Position numbers and translations under genes: made by a program. Shown piece by piece: positions 1-12,022 of a stretch of DNA of 64,000 bases. Position 1 is the stretch's first letter; every line of letters starts with the position of its first letter. Source of the stretch: Acorus gramineus (taxonomy: Eukaryota; Streptophyta; Magnoliopsida; Acorales; Acoraceae); the NCBI GenBank assembly GCA_030737835.1, contig CM060854.1, positions 13,041,547 to 13,105,546 on the forward strand, given 5' to 3'. The notes under the pieces are model-generated. The model searched no databases. It had not been told where the DNA came from and saw only the letters and a list, made by a program, of their open reading frames with translations.

Positions 1-273
1 CGGCGTTGGCTATACCTGTCAGAGGACTAGGCGGAGGCCACGAGGGTGGGAGAGGCTACCGGGTGGACCAAGGGTGTAGAGCGGTGAGTTGAGGAGATCG
101 GGTTGTAGATACTACCCGGGAGAGGGTTAATGAATGATGTCGCGTGCGTGGAATCATTCTCCCCTTCGTTGGATCCGATGTAGAAACTCCCCGGCGTTGG
201 CTATACCTGTCAGAGGACTAGGCGGAGGCCACGAGGGTGGGAGAGGCTACCGGTGGACCAGGGGTGTAGAGCA
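1..273 (+). repeat. Direct repeat, about 82 bp twice, period 191 bp
   Basis: The sequence from CGGCGTTGGCTATACCTGTC through the 'tgtagagc' motif occurs at 1-82 and again at about 192-273 with very few differences. A third, inverted and more diverged version lies in 39.9-40.3 kb. It is an internal repeat of the LTR. Confidence 0.8.
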
Positions 274-464
274 GTCTAAGTCTCTTCCCAAAGTCCCAAG
301 ATGTCTCCTTTCAAGAGTGAGGGTGTGGATGAGGCGAAGACACGTCGCCTCGTGACCCATTCGTTGTTCGACCGTTCCCATAGTGGTTGGGTCCGGTCTC
401 GTGATCGATGTTGAAGGACATCGTTGGGCGATTGTCTAGATGTAGATGATCCAGTAGTGTTGAG

Positions 465-550
465 TAGACCAGTAAATCCGGGTCTCTTCGACCGACGGTA
501 TGGTCTCTAGACCAGTAAATCCGGGTCTCTTCGACCGACGGTATGGTCTC
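465..550 (+). repeat. 43-bp tandem duplication inside the LTR
   Basis: Two adjacent copies beginning TAGACCAGTAAATCCGGG, at 465-507 and 508-550, appear identical, which suggests a recent slippage or unequal-exchange event in this LTR copy. Confidence 0.9.
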
Positions 551-1138
551 TCCCCATAAGTCCCAAAAGACTCCCTCCGGGAGTGAGGGTGGGGGTGAGG
601 TTGGTCGCGCCGCCTCGTAACCCTGTTATCCATTAGGTTACTACCCATGTTTTTCCTTGAAAAGGGGAATTGTTTATGTATGAACCATAGAATGGTGATT
701 GGTTTCCAGCCACTCACTGAGCTTGTAGCTCACCCCTCGCATACTGTTTCTTTTTAGGGGCAGTGTTGGGCGTGGAGCTGGAGCTTTCCTGTGGCGTGGT
801 CTTATGGGCGTGGAGCGTTCTGCTGGCGGGTGGCGAGTGTGAGGCTGTCAGCATTCCTAGAGTCATTTTATGCTTTGTAAATCGTGCATGTGACACAGGT
901 TGTATTTTCTTTGGTCTAGACTTGGCTTTCACAGGACATTGATTGTGTATTCGGGTCTGTAATAATGTTTTTGATTTACAAACATTGTTATATATTATGC
1001 TTTCGCTTTTCAGTCAGTTATCTTTATCTTGCTTTGCCGCCTTGTGTATTGTTGTTGGTGTCCTTATTGACCTCAGGTATTGATAGCTGATATTATATTT
1101 TATTATTGCCACGTCTCGGGGACGCCTGGGGCGTGACA

Positions 1139-1925
1139 GTTGGAGTACTCTAATTGAAAATCTAACTGTATATTATGGGTCATGGTAGGGAGATTTCTCT
1201 CAGTTGCCTTAGAGATAAAATGATTTAGGGCCGCAAACCTCCCAGTCAGCCTCTGAACTTCCTTTCTGTTTCTTGGTGGGTTCATCTCGAGCACAGCTTT
1301 GATCTGATCGGGGTTGGCTTCTATACCCCGATGCGTGGTCAAGAACCCGAGGAACTTTCCTGATTCTACCCCGAAGGAGCACTTAGCCGCGTTAAGTTTC
1401 ATGCGGTAGTTCCGGAGAATTCTGAAAGCTGCCTTGAGATGCTCGAGATGGTCGCCCCGTTTGTCTCTTCTTACCAACATGTCATCTATATAAACTTCAA
1501 CAGTCTTGCCAATCTATCGCTCAAACATCTTGGTGATGAGCCTTCGCATTTTTTAGCCCGAAGGGCATGACATTGTAACAGTAGGTGCCCATCGGGGTAA
1601 TGAACGCCATTTTTTTGACATCATGTTCATACATCAAAATTTGATGATATCCTAAATATGTGTCGATGAAGCTCATCAACTCGTTTCCCAAGGAGGCATC
1701 TACTAACTGGTCTACTTTTGGCAGGGGGAAGTTGTCCTTCAAACAAGAGCTGTTCAAATCGGTGAAGTCGACGCACACTCGCCACTTGTCGTTCTTTTTG
1801 GGTACTACCACCGTGTTGGCTAACCAGTCGGGATACCGGACTTCCCTAATGAACCCAGCGGCGAGCAGCTTCTCTACCTTTTCTTTGATGGCTTCGGCGT
1901 GAGTTGGAGCTACTCGCCTCTGGCG
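1139..1925 (-). pseudogene. Reverse transcriptase fragment (Ty3/gypsy pol)
   Basis: The minus strand encodes AGFIREVRYPDWLANTVVVP, then KNDKWRVCVDFTDLN, then the finger/palm motif NVMPFGLKNA, and after a frame break the catalytic VYIDDMLV and the thumb motif CSFGVESGKFLGFLTTHRGI. An in-frame TAG shortly before YIDD (around 1510-1515) and a frameshift near 1530 separate the two halves. The YIDD box itself is intact. The reading frame runs directly into the inserted LTR at 1138, so the last dozen residues of the open frame are LTR sequence. No RNase H or integrase follows. Confidence 0.88.
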
Positions 1926-2204
1926 CTGCTTGACGGGTCACACCATGGGAGAGATACACAGTCGGTGGCAAATTATACTTGGATTGATGCCGGGCATTTC
2001 TGACGGCTTTCACGCAAACACATCCACGTATTCATAGAGCAACTTGATCAAATTTGCTCTTTCATTCTGGTTCAGCGCGGTGCCGATAAGAAAGTACTTT
2101 TCTGGTTCGAGTGTGTCGAGGAGGATCTTCTCTAGGTCTTCCACCACCCGCTGGGCTGGACCGGGTCTGGCCTCATCAGCTTTCACCCGGTCCTTCAGTA
2201 ATTT

Positions 2205-2744
2205 CTATCTTTTGGGATGTATGTCGTCTATGCTCCCGGGCGGCTCTTCGGCCTTAGCCTTACCAGAGGTAGCAATGGCATAGCACCTCCTCGCTATGGA
2301 CTGATCGCCTCGTATCTCCATGATTCCACGTGGGGTCGGGAAGCGCAACTTCTGATGGTATGTTGACGGTATGGCTTTCATTGCCCTCAGCCAGGTGCGG
2401 CCCATGATGGCATTGTAGGGGGATGGAAGGTCCATGACGGTGAATTCGGTTAGGACAATTTCTTTGCCTGCCCGCACTGGCAAAGTTATACGTCCCGCCG
2501 GAGCTGCCTGGCTCCCATTGAACGTGATCAACAGGTCCTGCATTGGCTCAAGGTTAGAGGGCTTCAAGCCCATCTTGAGATAAGGCTGCATGAACAGGAT
2601 GTCAGCTGAGCTTCCTGTGTTGACCAGTATTCGTTTAACATCATAGTTCGCAATTCGCAGGGTGATGACTAGAGCGTCACTGTGAGGTGTGGACACGTCA
2701 GATAAATCGTCGTCGGAGAAAGATATGACCCCGGGGTCCTCCAC
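2205..2744 (-). pseudogene. Retroviral-type aspartic protease domain with altered active site
   Basis: The 179-residue open frame matches the protease region of Tat-type elements: LVITLRIANYDVKRILVNTG, then SSADILFMQPYLKMGL, then the second half YNAIMGRTWLRAMKAIPST, where the family has YNxILGRxxL. The catalytic triad DTGSS of retropepsins is NTGSS here, because the codon for the essential Asp reads AAC. The frame is otherwise continuous. It lies between gag and RT, as expected for a gag-pro-pol order, with a frame break on each side. An active protease is not expected from this copy. Confidence 0.85.
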
Positions 2745-2816
2745 TTTTGGCCTTTTGGGGATGAGCCAGGCTTCTGGTTCATCTGCAATACCTCCATATG
2801 ATCCGCACTCCTTTTC

Positions 2817-4485
2817 TTAGCTCGTTGGATCGACTTTGGATCTATCAAGACAGGCAGTCTTCTGTACATCATGTCTATAACTCCGACTGCGTGCGAAGGG
2901 GCAACGGCAACCATATGCTTTTCGGGCCTCCTTTCCTCCTGGGCGTCTATAAATTCTCTGAGCTTCCCTTGTCAGACCATCGTTTCTATGAATCCTTTCA
3001 GTGTTCGACAACTTTCCGTCTGATGTCCATAGTCTCTGTGATAGTCACACTTGAGATCCTTATCCCGAGTGGCAGGATCGCTCTTCATCGGGGGTGCCCA
3101 TTGGAAGAATGGGGTGCTTTTTATGCTTTCCAGGATTTGAACAAGAGGCAAGGTGAACTTAGTGTATGGGCTCTCTCTGACTTCGTTGGTCATTGGGTTG
3201 CCCTTGATGTCGGTACACGTTCTCCGTCCCTTGTCTTCCTTTGTCGGGGGGTTCTTGGAGACTGCCGCGACTGCCTGCGGTCGGGAAGGTGCGGCCTCGT
3301 CTTTGACCTTCGCGTATTTCTCTACGCGGCACATCAACTCGCTTAGCGACTCCGGGACCTTCTTCACCAGAGAGTTTCACAGTTCGTGCTTTGGGGGTAA
3401 ACCGTTCCTGAATGCCATGGTGGCCGCGTTTGGATTGCATCGGTCGACTTCGAACATGAGGAGGCGGAAGCGGTCCACATAACACCGAATAGATTCTCCA
3501 AGTTGCATGTGAACCATCATGAGGTCGCCGAGGTCCTTCCTCTGCTTTCTGCTGCATATGAACTGCTCGGCGAAAAGGGTACCGAGTTCTTCAAAACACC
3601 GGATTGATCCTCCGGGAATCTGATGGAACCAGCTGAGTGCTGCTCCTTCCAGGCTTGAAGGAAACATCCTGCACATGAGCTCGTCATATTGTTCGTACAA
3701 GGCCATTGCATGTCGAAAACCCAACACATGATCAAATGGGTCAGTGGTCCCATTGTATAATCGAAACTTGGGTTGGACAAACTTCTTAGGTGGGGTGCTG
3801 TGCAAGACATGCTGCACGAAAGGGGACTCAAATCCCCTCAGCGCTCTAGAAACGAACTCTCGATCTCGGGTGTTCGTCACTTCACTCCTATAGGTTCGCT
3901 TTGTCCGTTCAGGACGGTCCTCCTCGTAATCGTCGTCTGATGTCGAGTATTTACTTGGGCTTCAGAGCCAACCTCGCCGTGCCTGGTGATGGGAAGTGGT
4001 ATGCTTGTCTCGCTATTCCCGACGCGGGGAGTAGTCACGGCGCTCCTTGTTTTCATGCCTAGCCCGATTCTCCGCGGTGGGAAAGTCTGGGGTTCTGGTT
4101 CGTCTTCCTGTTGCTTGTGACCCCCGCCGGAGGAGTACACCGATTCATGGCTCCTTCCATTGGCTTGCCGGCTTTGGCGGTCGTGATCTTGTGATTCGAC
4201 TCCCGCCCTCATCGGGTTTTGCTGGTTTCGTGCTGCAGGGGGAGGTGGTGGTTTGACCTCCTTCCGCTTCAAGAATTCTTCCATGAGGCTCTCCAAATGG
4301 TGGTATCGTTGATTCATCACTTCGAGCTCCTTGACGAAGTCGCGGCCCGCCTCCGGGGTTGGGTTTCGTGAGGTGGATCCGTCGATTGTCTCCTTGCCCT
4401 TCGGCGGGGGTGGGTCGTTGGGCGTCACGCGCTCTCCTTCTCCACCTTGCTCATGAACTGTCGATTGAGTCCTTGTCAACACCAT
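2817..4485 (-). pseudogene. gag pseudogene of the Tat/Retand-like element
   Basis: Gag starts at 4485 (MVLTRTQSTVHEQGGEGERV), 38 nt inside the primer-binding site, so the leader is short. The first frame (202 residues) is low-complexity and proline-rich. A second frame at 3880-3377 holds the capsid-like retrotransposon gag domain (FRHAMALYEQYDELMCRMFP, then GAALSWFHQIPGGSI, then AFRNGLPPKHEL). A third at 3367-2972 carries the zinc-knuckle-like CDYHRDYGHQTESC. At least two frame interruptions (near 3880 and 3375) break the gene into three pieces. The pieces are collinear and none appears to be missing, so decay looks to be by point changes and small indels. Confidence 0.85.
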
Positions 4486-4522
4486 CTTCTTTAGTCGTAG
4501 TTTAGGACGGCTTCTTGCTCGG

Positions 4523-4540
4523 TCCCACAGACGGCGCCAA
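4523..4540 (-). other. Primer-binding site of the Tat/Retand-like element
   Basis: On the minus strand the sequence TTGGCGCCGTCTGTGGGA follows the 5' LTR end (CCCCCACA) after 2 nt. This is the standard primer-site context of Tat-type Ty3 elements. The tRNA partner is not certain from the sequence. Confidence 0.8.
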
Positions 4541-4542
4541 TT

Positions 4543-5341
4543 TGTGGGGGATGGAATCCGGTTCTCCCCTCTCGCACCGGATCTTCGATGATTCGGGTTT
4601 GGATTGTAGACCCGAGATGGCGTGGGCTGGCTCTCCCTTTCGCGTCAATTCATCACCGCCTGCAGCCTCCTTGATCGTTCGGCTCCTCCTTCCTTCCTTA
4701 CCTGAAACTCACACTAGTGTGGTGCCGGCTAACACCCCTCCGACGCTCAAGTCAGTAAATCTCTCCTTTCCGGGAAGAAGAGAAATTTAGAGTCATTCCG
4801 TTTTTCATAGGAGAGAGGGTCAGTGTTTGCATACCTCTAGAAGGAGGGGAAGTCTCCCCTTTTATACTCCATAAGGGCGTGCCGAGCTTGGCCTTGCAGG
4901 GTGATCATATCACGATATGGAATCTCCACGTGACCTCAGGATCTTTGAACGTGGCTCCTAGGGATCATCATCATACTATAACCGTTCTTCTGACGAACTG
5001 TCCTTTTCCAGTGTCAGGGAATATTCCCTCCGCTAACCGTTCTTCCGCAGAGGAGGGCCCTATGGCCGACCTGCCTTCTACTCGGGTATTGCCCTCTAGT
5101 CGGCTTAATCTTAAGGTCGGGCAACGTGTGATTCCTGTCTTGCGACTTAACAGCGTATGGTTGCCTTTTTAGGTCGAGCTTAATCATCTGCCCGACTTTC
5201 AAAGGAAAGCGGATTCATCTGAGCTGTTGGTAAAATTTCGGACCCATGGGTTCTCCTTCCTCCGGTCCATTTTTATCAACAGAGGCTGCTCCTAGTCCGG
5301 CCCTTGTGTTTATTCAGCACTGACTAATTCGGTCACTTACA
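4543..5341 (-). mobile_element. 5' LTR of the Tat/Retand-like element (799 bp)
   Basis: The LTR is bounded by TGT at 4543 and ACA at 5341 on the plus strand (5'-TG...CA-3' on either strand) and lies directly next to the primer-binding site. It carries a good TATA box on the minus strand. The 3' LTR is outside the window or lost, so age and target duplication cannot be read. Confidence 0.75.
4860..4866 (-). promoter_or_regulatory. TATA box in the 5' LTR
   Basis: The minus strand reads GGAGTATAAAAGGGGAGAC. A TATAAAA flanked by GC is the typical core promoter of a plant LTR, and it faces the gag gene. Confidence 0.6.
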
Positions 5342-6388
5342 AGAATAATTCAAAACACAATTATACGAAAAAAATCATTTTATCCTTATTTATACTAAAA
5401 TAGTCATAAACTTCATAATTCTCTATCCAAAGGAGGCTTAGGGTTTGTTTGGGAATATCCGCGTTCTGATAAGCAAGCAGTTGAAACCTTCTACTTGAGA
5501 AACATTGTTTTAGGAGTTTCTCAAATACGGATTGATTTTGTACATAAAAAGCATGAAACACATTTGAAATGCCCACCACCACAATATGTTTGGAGCTCAC
5601 CAAAAAATCTGCTCCATCATGGATCAAAATAGTCATCAAACAACGACATTTTATTTCATGGTCATCTATGGAATCTCCATCATGTTCCGGTTGTGATTAC
5701 GGTGATTCCGAGTTAATGAAAAATATTCCACATCACTTTGATGATTCAGTTGGGTCATTTAAAGTTCACTCTTCCAAGTTTCACATGGATGCATTATATG
5801 TGAAGATGCTTATTTTGCTTGGACTTTGGAGATTTAATCTGCTCAGGGAGTGTGGAGTGACGGAGTCCCCTCAAGGTTCTGCTATGAACAATTTGTTGAT
5901 TTCCTTGAACACGTTTTCTGCTATCAAAAATACAAAAAAAAAAAAACACCACGACCATGTTTTCTGCCTTCTTGTCTTCTTAAAAATTGTCATTGATGAA
6001 TTTAACATCTGATCTTGGATTAAAGAGTTCTCTAGCAAACACATAGAATGAGAAGATATGCAGAACACACATGCAAGTTCGAGGAAGCTTTAGTAGACAA
6101 ATATAAGAAATACAATAATGGTTGAGCACGGAATTACAGGTACTTTGAAATATTAAGGTGCTGGCCTTGGGATTAAAACTAAACCATTAAAATGAAGAAA
6201 AGATATATTATTATTAAGATGGAGATTTGGTTAAATACACACACAATGATATAGTGCTAATAGAAAATTATAAACATTTCATCGAAGTATTTGGCAATGT
6301 TTTAATAATCTAGCATTTCATCAAGAAGCAAAGTCATCAGATCTTTGCTTCCAGATGTCCTGCAAATTGTGAATATGCACTTTGTGGA
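5342..6388. other. AT-rich intergenic DNA between the retroelement and the FKBP gene
   Basis: No reading frame here resembles a known protein. The proximal part (about 6050-6388) must hold the 3' UTR and polyadenylation region of the minus-strand FKBP gene. Long A runs and microsatellite-like stretches occur, for example near 5933-5946. Confidence 0.6.
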
Positions 6389-9300
6389 CTACCATAGAGT
6401 GGGACTTTTCTTTGGGCTGTATATTCTCGACTTTCCAAACATGTTGGTGAAGAGCTTGGATTCTTTTTTGTCGTAGTATGACTGTAATTTCTTCACTCGT
6501 GCAAGTTGCAAAATCACTTCCCTACACATGCATCGAATCCATGTGAATAACAAGCATATCTGTGCATGTTGAAAATATAACAGATTTCAAATGCTTTGTT
6601 CAGAGGACATACAATGTATATGGTCTGATGTTCGGATACATTGTGTATTTTTGATGGATGATCATAAAAGGCAAATATGCCCCATCTTTATATCGTAAAT
6701 TATGAAAGACAATAATGTTTGGTTAATCCTTATTTGCCAAAAAAAACATACTTTTTCCACTCAATTTAAGTCAAGTCTTTTGAAAATATTATGATAATAA
6801 AGAATAGATGATGTATGGACAAATGTGGTTCTGTGACTTCTGTCTGTGTATCCATGTATGCATTAACTTGTATTTGTGTGGTATGTTAATGTGTACCACT
6901 TGCGATGTATACAAAAAATGAAAACAAAATTGCAGAGAGCAAGAGAGAGAGCTCACTGATTATGGGGGTCTATCTCATGTGTCTTCTTCAAGTCCAACGC
7001 TGCCAGGTCGAAATCAGTCATCTCTATGTATGCCTGAGCTCTCCTGAAAAGTGCTTTGATATTGCAAGACTCAAGTTGCAATACCTGCAATGGGAAGAAT
7101 AGAAGCCCATAAATTATTTTAGACTCCAATTTGAAAGAGAATTTATAGATCTTCTACAACAAAACCATACTTTAATCATGTTTGCATGGTCAATAAAACA
7201 TTACCAGTCATGTTGTACATTCATGTTATGTAGTTCTTGAATCACTATTATTTATTATATTATTTATGTGGAGAATAAGCATTTCCTCTTCAGCTATAAA
7301 AGCATAAGAAATCCCAAAAGTAGTGAAGGTTGAGTATTTACCCTTGAGCACAATGCAACAGCTTCCCTGAATTCTTTCAACCTAATCTTGCATGCTGCAT
7401 TATTAAGATTACAAGAAACTTTGAAGAACTTTCCCATTTTTTTTTGCTCCTCATTGAAAACAGCATCAAACTCCACATATTTCACCGCCTATTTAATGAA
7501 GAAATAATTAGCAGCTAAAAATATCAAATGCAAAATGCGAATATATAATGATGAAATGGGATGAAGTAGCTCCAAGATGGACTAAAATGAAAAGCCATTA
7601 TTTTATTTTGTACAAGTAACTGCAATAGCAAGTACGCTACTCGATGAGTTCTCTTCTTCTCCTTGTTAACATGTTTATTATTTCCTATTAAAACATACCA
7701 ATAATTTTCGTACTAAAGATCTCTCTGTCAATTCAATCTTACAGAAAATGCCGTAAACTTGAGGACCTTCCACATCAATTCGTCTAGCTAAGTGGGGGCC
7801 AGGTTAATGAAGCTATGTGTAGAGATATGTTGCTCTGAAGAATTATCTTACCGTGTCATATCTCAGTGAAGCTCGTTGGTACTTTCCAGCCTTGAAATAT
7901 AGATTACCTTCCTCTTTCCTTTTAGCAGCATATTCAATCTTCTGCTCTGGTTCCATGTCCCATGGCTCTTTCACCTGAACCACAATGTACCAATCAATAT
8001 CTTAGTAGAAAAAATACGGAAGAGATAGCTACACAGAAATTATATTGCTCTTATTATAATATTATGAGATCTTACGATACAATTATTCAAGTACAATAGC
8101 AGAATCGCGGAACTGCTCAGCAACAGTCAGACTTGGAAAAAAAAAAAGAAATAAACTAGATATGAGTGGGCTAAATTCTGTACCTTTGTGAATTCTACCA
8201 TCTCAACTTCATAATACAAAGTTGAGAATGAAGGGATTGCAACTAGATTCATCTGGGTCTGAGTGTTTCCAAATCCATATTGATGATCAATGATGATAAG
8301 AGCACCCTCTCCACGTTTCATGGAAGCGACTGCTAGATCAAGGCCAATAATGACTTGCTCTGTAGATCCATATATATACTTGATTCAGATCATATTACGA
8401 GGAGAAGTGAAAGCAAGACATATATCACTACAAATCTACAAACCTTCATCGATTTTGAATTCAAATGGATCCTCCCCATCAAATCCCTTTTGGTCGAAAA
8501 GAGTACCATCTTCAAGTTTAGCAATATACCTAACTGCATTATGGTCACTCGTAAATGTCATCATATAGTGATATTTATTGCACATGATGCTTGTCATCAA
8601 TGCAATACCAGAGAACTTACTTTGGACAATGGTTCCACTATTCGGCTTCTCAAAGCTCTCCACTGGTTTTGTTATCTTCTTGACAACCTTCATATCCTCT
8701 GTGATACATTCTATAAGTTTAAAAGCAACCAATTCCAAGGAGATGATGATGACAGCATTAGGTGGTATAGCAGAAAGGCCATCTTGTGCAGGCCTTCCAT
8801 AACAACCAAATGCATCTGCATATGAGGGAAATACAATGGGCTTGAGACAAGTCAGAACTCCAAGGAAGTCAACAAACTGATTTCATTTTTTGTTTGTGTC
8901 AACTGTCAAGAAATGTGCATCTGAAGCTCCCATATTTAAACACGGATTTGAAAGGCACTGCAAATTCCAAATTTTCTTAAAACAATAACATGGACATCAT
9001 AATGGAGCAAACTAAAATAGCTTACTAGCATTGAAAATAAGATAAGTGGATGTTTTTGCAGTGAGATAGAAAGGAAGATGCTTACATCTTTGTAAGATAC
9101 TTAATTAAGGGCATCAAAATCTTATTTACTGCTTCTGCTGATTTCAGTTCTAATGAGGTCTTCTACTGCCATGAGATCAATTAGTTATCCCACTTGAGTT
9201 TGCAATTGCATGGCTTACTGTGCACATATTTGTAGTTCCAGGGACTGAAATACTAGCATGCATTTTTGTTGTGGAAGAACAAAACAGCCACTAAATGTAA

Positions 9301-11247
9301 GAACTACGTACAGACATAAAAAAGGCTCAACAAAGAATAGAAAAAGATGTTGAGGATTCAACATGCAACATAAATGCAATTTTACAAAAGAAAAATACTA
9401 AATATCCAGTCTGTATCATTTCAAAATGTACAGAGAAAAATAATGACATAAAATCGGAGACATCTAGTAATTCCATTAAATGAAAGTAAGACACATATTA
9501 AATACACAAACGGCGTGTAGAGGATTCAAAGCAGAAGAATAACATACATCGTGGATCCACTCGTAGCAGAGCCTTTTCTCCTTTCCTCATGGTTACCACT
9601 GCTTTCTCAACAGCATGACATAGGTGACCTATTTTGAGACATTAAACTCAAATTTGTTAAGATAAATGTCCACTGCTTATTTGAGATATTCAATAAGATA
9701 TAATACAACATCAAGTAAATCTACCATCATTTACGAGGAATTCCACTCCTGTTTCAGGGGACATTGCCACGAGGCTATCATCTTCCAGTCTTGCTTCGTA
9801 TTTCACTACAGCAATGTGTCATGAAAAATAAGATGAAAGAATACAAAATATAGACATCTCATAATTGGATTTGGATTCCATGATAAACTAGTATTTACCT
9901 GTCACTTCGTCTTTCTTTTCTGGGCGCACCAACATCTCACTTCTGCTTAAGATTTTCTTGATTATACCTCCATCCCCACACACATCGACAACTTTCAACC
10001 AAGATATCATCTCGATTTCAAACTGCAGAGTCGCATCAATAGGGATGGCAAAGAAGACATCATGGGATCGATGAGTCGACTTAGGAGGCACAGTAAAGAC
10101 AGCAATTTCTCCTTTCCTCATAGTCACAAGGCCATCATTGCATCCCTTAAGCACATGGTCTGTCATAAGAAAACATATCTTCTTATGTGTGTAGCTGAGG
10201 GCATAATATAAATAACTAAATCAAATTACATAAATTTCATCACACATCAATTTTCATCCATGCAATGTTTTCTTGTATGATAGATCACCCAGAAATCCAT
10301 AAATTAATCAATAACACAAAAAAAATAAAAACACGTCTCAAAAAATAGCACAGAATTATATTTCAATGCCCTCCAAAGTCGATGACATTTCAAACTAGTA
10401 GTTTTACTTGCACATGAAAATCAATTCCATTAAACTGACAAGAATAGATAGTACACTTGATGTCCTATCTAAATCAGCTACCCACTCTTTTCCTTATAAA
10501 TTTTACAAGGGATGAATTTTCAAACATTTGCAAAGGTGAATTTGCGTTCATGTGTAGACAATATTGAGAATGCACGGGGTATGCCTATTTAACACGGTTT
10601 GTTGGATCATCAGAACATAAAGAGAACTTATGTTAACTGAAAGAAAGCTATCTTAACATGATAACCCAAATGTTGGAAAACACGTACCATCACCAATCAC
10701 CACCACCAATGGCTCCCCCTTGTTCCTACTGGAGGAAAACTGCTCCCCACCCAACACTCGACTCGTATAATGAACTGCACAAAACAAAAAAACATTTCAA
10801 ACAATACCCATCAAAACTTTAAGCACAACAGATTAAGATAATACATAGAAAGAAAGAAACAAAGAACAATAAAAATATAACATCAATTTTTTGTTATTTT
10901 GTCCTATTCCTCCTTTGTAAACTCACTCGGTCATAGTCTATTTTGATTTTAATTGAAATAGATAAGCCCACATGTTCCTCCAAAAAAAAAAAAAAAAAAA
11001 AGAAAGAGCAACCAGAAACCGATGATGATTGACGATTATAGCCACTATTATGGGTTAAATGAGTGTTTGACGTACCGGAGACTTCGTCGCCGGGCTCGGG
11101 GGAATCCCATCCATGCCCAGCCCGAACGAGCTTCTTCTTGAGGCCGCACCTCGTGAGGATTCCTTCTTCATCTGCCCTGTTCGGATACTGTGGCCTGAAC
11201 TCCTCCGCCTTCATCGGCGGAGCCGTATCTTCGTCGATCTCCTCCAT
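6389..11247 (-). CDS. FKBP-type peptidyl-prolyl isomerase with TPR domain (ROF1/ROF2, FKBP62/65-like)
   Basis: Twelve exons join in frame to 557 residues: 11247-11076, 10774-10688, 10159-9899, 9805-9725, 9628-9548, 8815-8621, 8533-8444, 8359-8184, 7974-7852, 7488-7342, 7084-6957, 6521-6389. All junctions are GT-AG. Three tandem FKBP domains lie at about residues 50-140, 167-258 and 285-378. A three-repeat TPR region (about 395-510) follows, then a short basic tail. In this family the TPR docks the C-terminal peptide of HSP90, and plant members act in heat acclimation. Family lengths (about 550-580) agree. The start is the ATG of MEEIDEDTAPP. Domain I is degenerate: the FKBP12 positions Asp37, Trp59 and Tyr82 are Ser, Cys (KGCNDG) and missing. 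Domain II keeps PRYAFG. It may be a diverged paralogue rather than the main ROF1 gene. Confidence 0.93.
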
Positions 11248-12022
11248 TAGAGGACGCCCATGATCACACAGAGAGAGAGACAACACTGTTATTAGTGTTT
11301 ATTTAACAACCCACGAGTGGGCACCGAAACCTCACCCCCCACGTGTTGCTCGTGTTATATGGTGATGGTCCTTCAATTGATCAGATCCGTTGAACCCGTG
11401 TACTCTTCCCGAAATCTGAAGAAGTAGATTTCATGAGATATTTGGCGCTGGGCCGTTCCGGCGATTTCATTTACGGACCAGTGGAGAGAGTCCGGTGTGC
11501 AATTTGGACAGATTGAGCACAACCCCATTCTAATATGATCATGATTTTGAGTTTGAATTTTAGCATTCAAATTCAATCTAAAGATTAATCCAAACTTAAT
11601 TTGAATTAAAGATTCAGAAAACTAGAATCAAACCGGATCATATAGAGAGTGATAAATTTTAATAAAGTTCTAATTGTCTAAATAACATCTTGTTAAACTA
11701 GTCCATCGGATTGGATTTAAATTGAACTTTTTAAGTTTGAGAACTGATTGGGTTAATTTTGGACTAGAAGATTTAGCTTCAACCCGATTCATTCACCCAT
11801 CCTTTTTATTTACAATCCGACACGACAAGTCCATCATATAAACGGACCGGGCCGGGGCCCGGTTACATGGATAATTCGTGCTTGATTTGAGACCGGAAAC
11901 ATCCACCACTGGTAACCGTCCGATCTCAGAGACCGCCGTCAGATCCACTATACAGAGACACGCACACGGGACAATAAAACCCTGTGAGGACTTCGTCGGT
12001 TAGGGTTTCCGACCGCGCGAAA
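11248..12022. promoter_or_regulatory. Shared upstream region of the divergent FKBP and eL37 genes
   Basis: 775 bp separate the two start codons, so both promoters and 5' UTRs lie here. The half next to eL37 contains GGGCC-rich sequence at 11846-11862 and a telo-box, both common in promoters of plant translation genes. I see no clear heat-shock element (nGAAnnTTCn array) on the FKBP side. True bidirectional control is an inference. Confidence 0.55.
12000..12008 (-). promoter_or_regulatory. Telo-box upstream of the eL37 start codon
   Basis: TTAGGGTTT (AAACCCTAA on the minus strand), 15 bp before the ATG, is the interstitial telomere motif found in the 5' regions of many plant ribosomal protein genes. 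AAAACCCT at 11977-11984 is a second partial copy. Confidence 0.65.

Larger units (their letters stand above)
1..1138 (+). mobile_element. 3' part of a plus-oriented LTR (chromovirus-type), cut by the window edge
   Basis: The segment ends at 1131-1138 with GCGTGACA preceded by CGGGGACGCCTGGG. This is the same terminus as the LTRs ending at 38416 (plus) and, inverted, starting at 34463 and 41940. It also carries the shared LTR box at 715-738 and the run of 'gagtgagggtg' repeats typical of these LTRs. Immediately after 1138 the sequence switches to the reverse-transcriptase region of another element, so this LTR was inserted into that element. Its left part lies outside the window, so solo LTR and full element cannot be told apart. 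Confidence 0.75.
1139..5341 (-). mobile_element. Decayed Ty3/gypsy retrotransposon, Tat/Retand-like
   Basis: Read on the minus strand, the order is 5' LTR (5341-4543), primer-binding site (4540-4523), gag (4485 to about 2817), aspartic protease (2744-2205) and reverse transcriptase (about 1925-1139). RNase H, integrase and the 3' LTR are missing because the element stops at an LTR inserted at 1138/1139. The gag zinc-knuckle-like motif (CDYHRDYGHQTESC), the protease context and the primer site match the Tat/Retand branch of Ty3 elements; the branch assignment is from memory of the family. Stops and frameshifts in gag and RT show that it is inactive. Confidence 0.85.

Noticed and set aside
11248..11286. 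N-terminal extension of the FKBP protein upstream of MEEIDED
   Set aside because: The frame is open but contains no ATG in these 39 nt; the ATG at 11247 gives the family-typical start.
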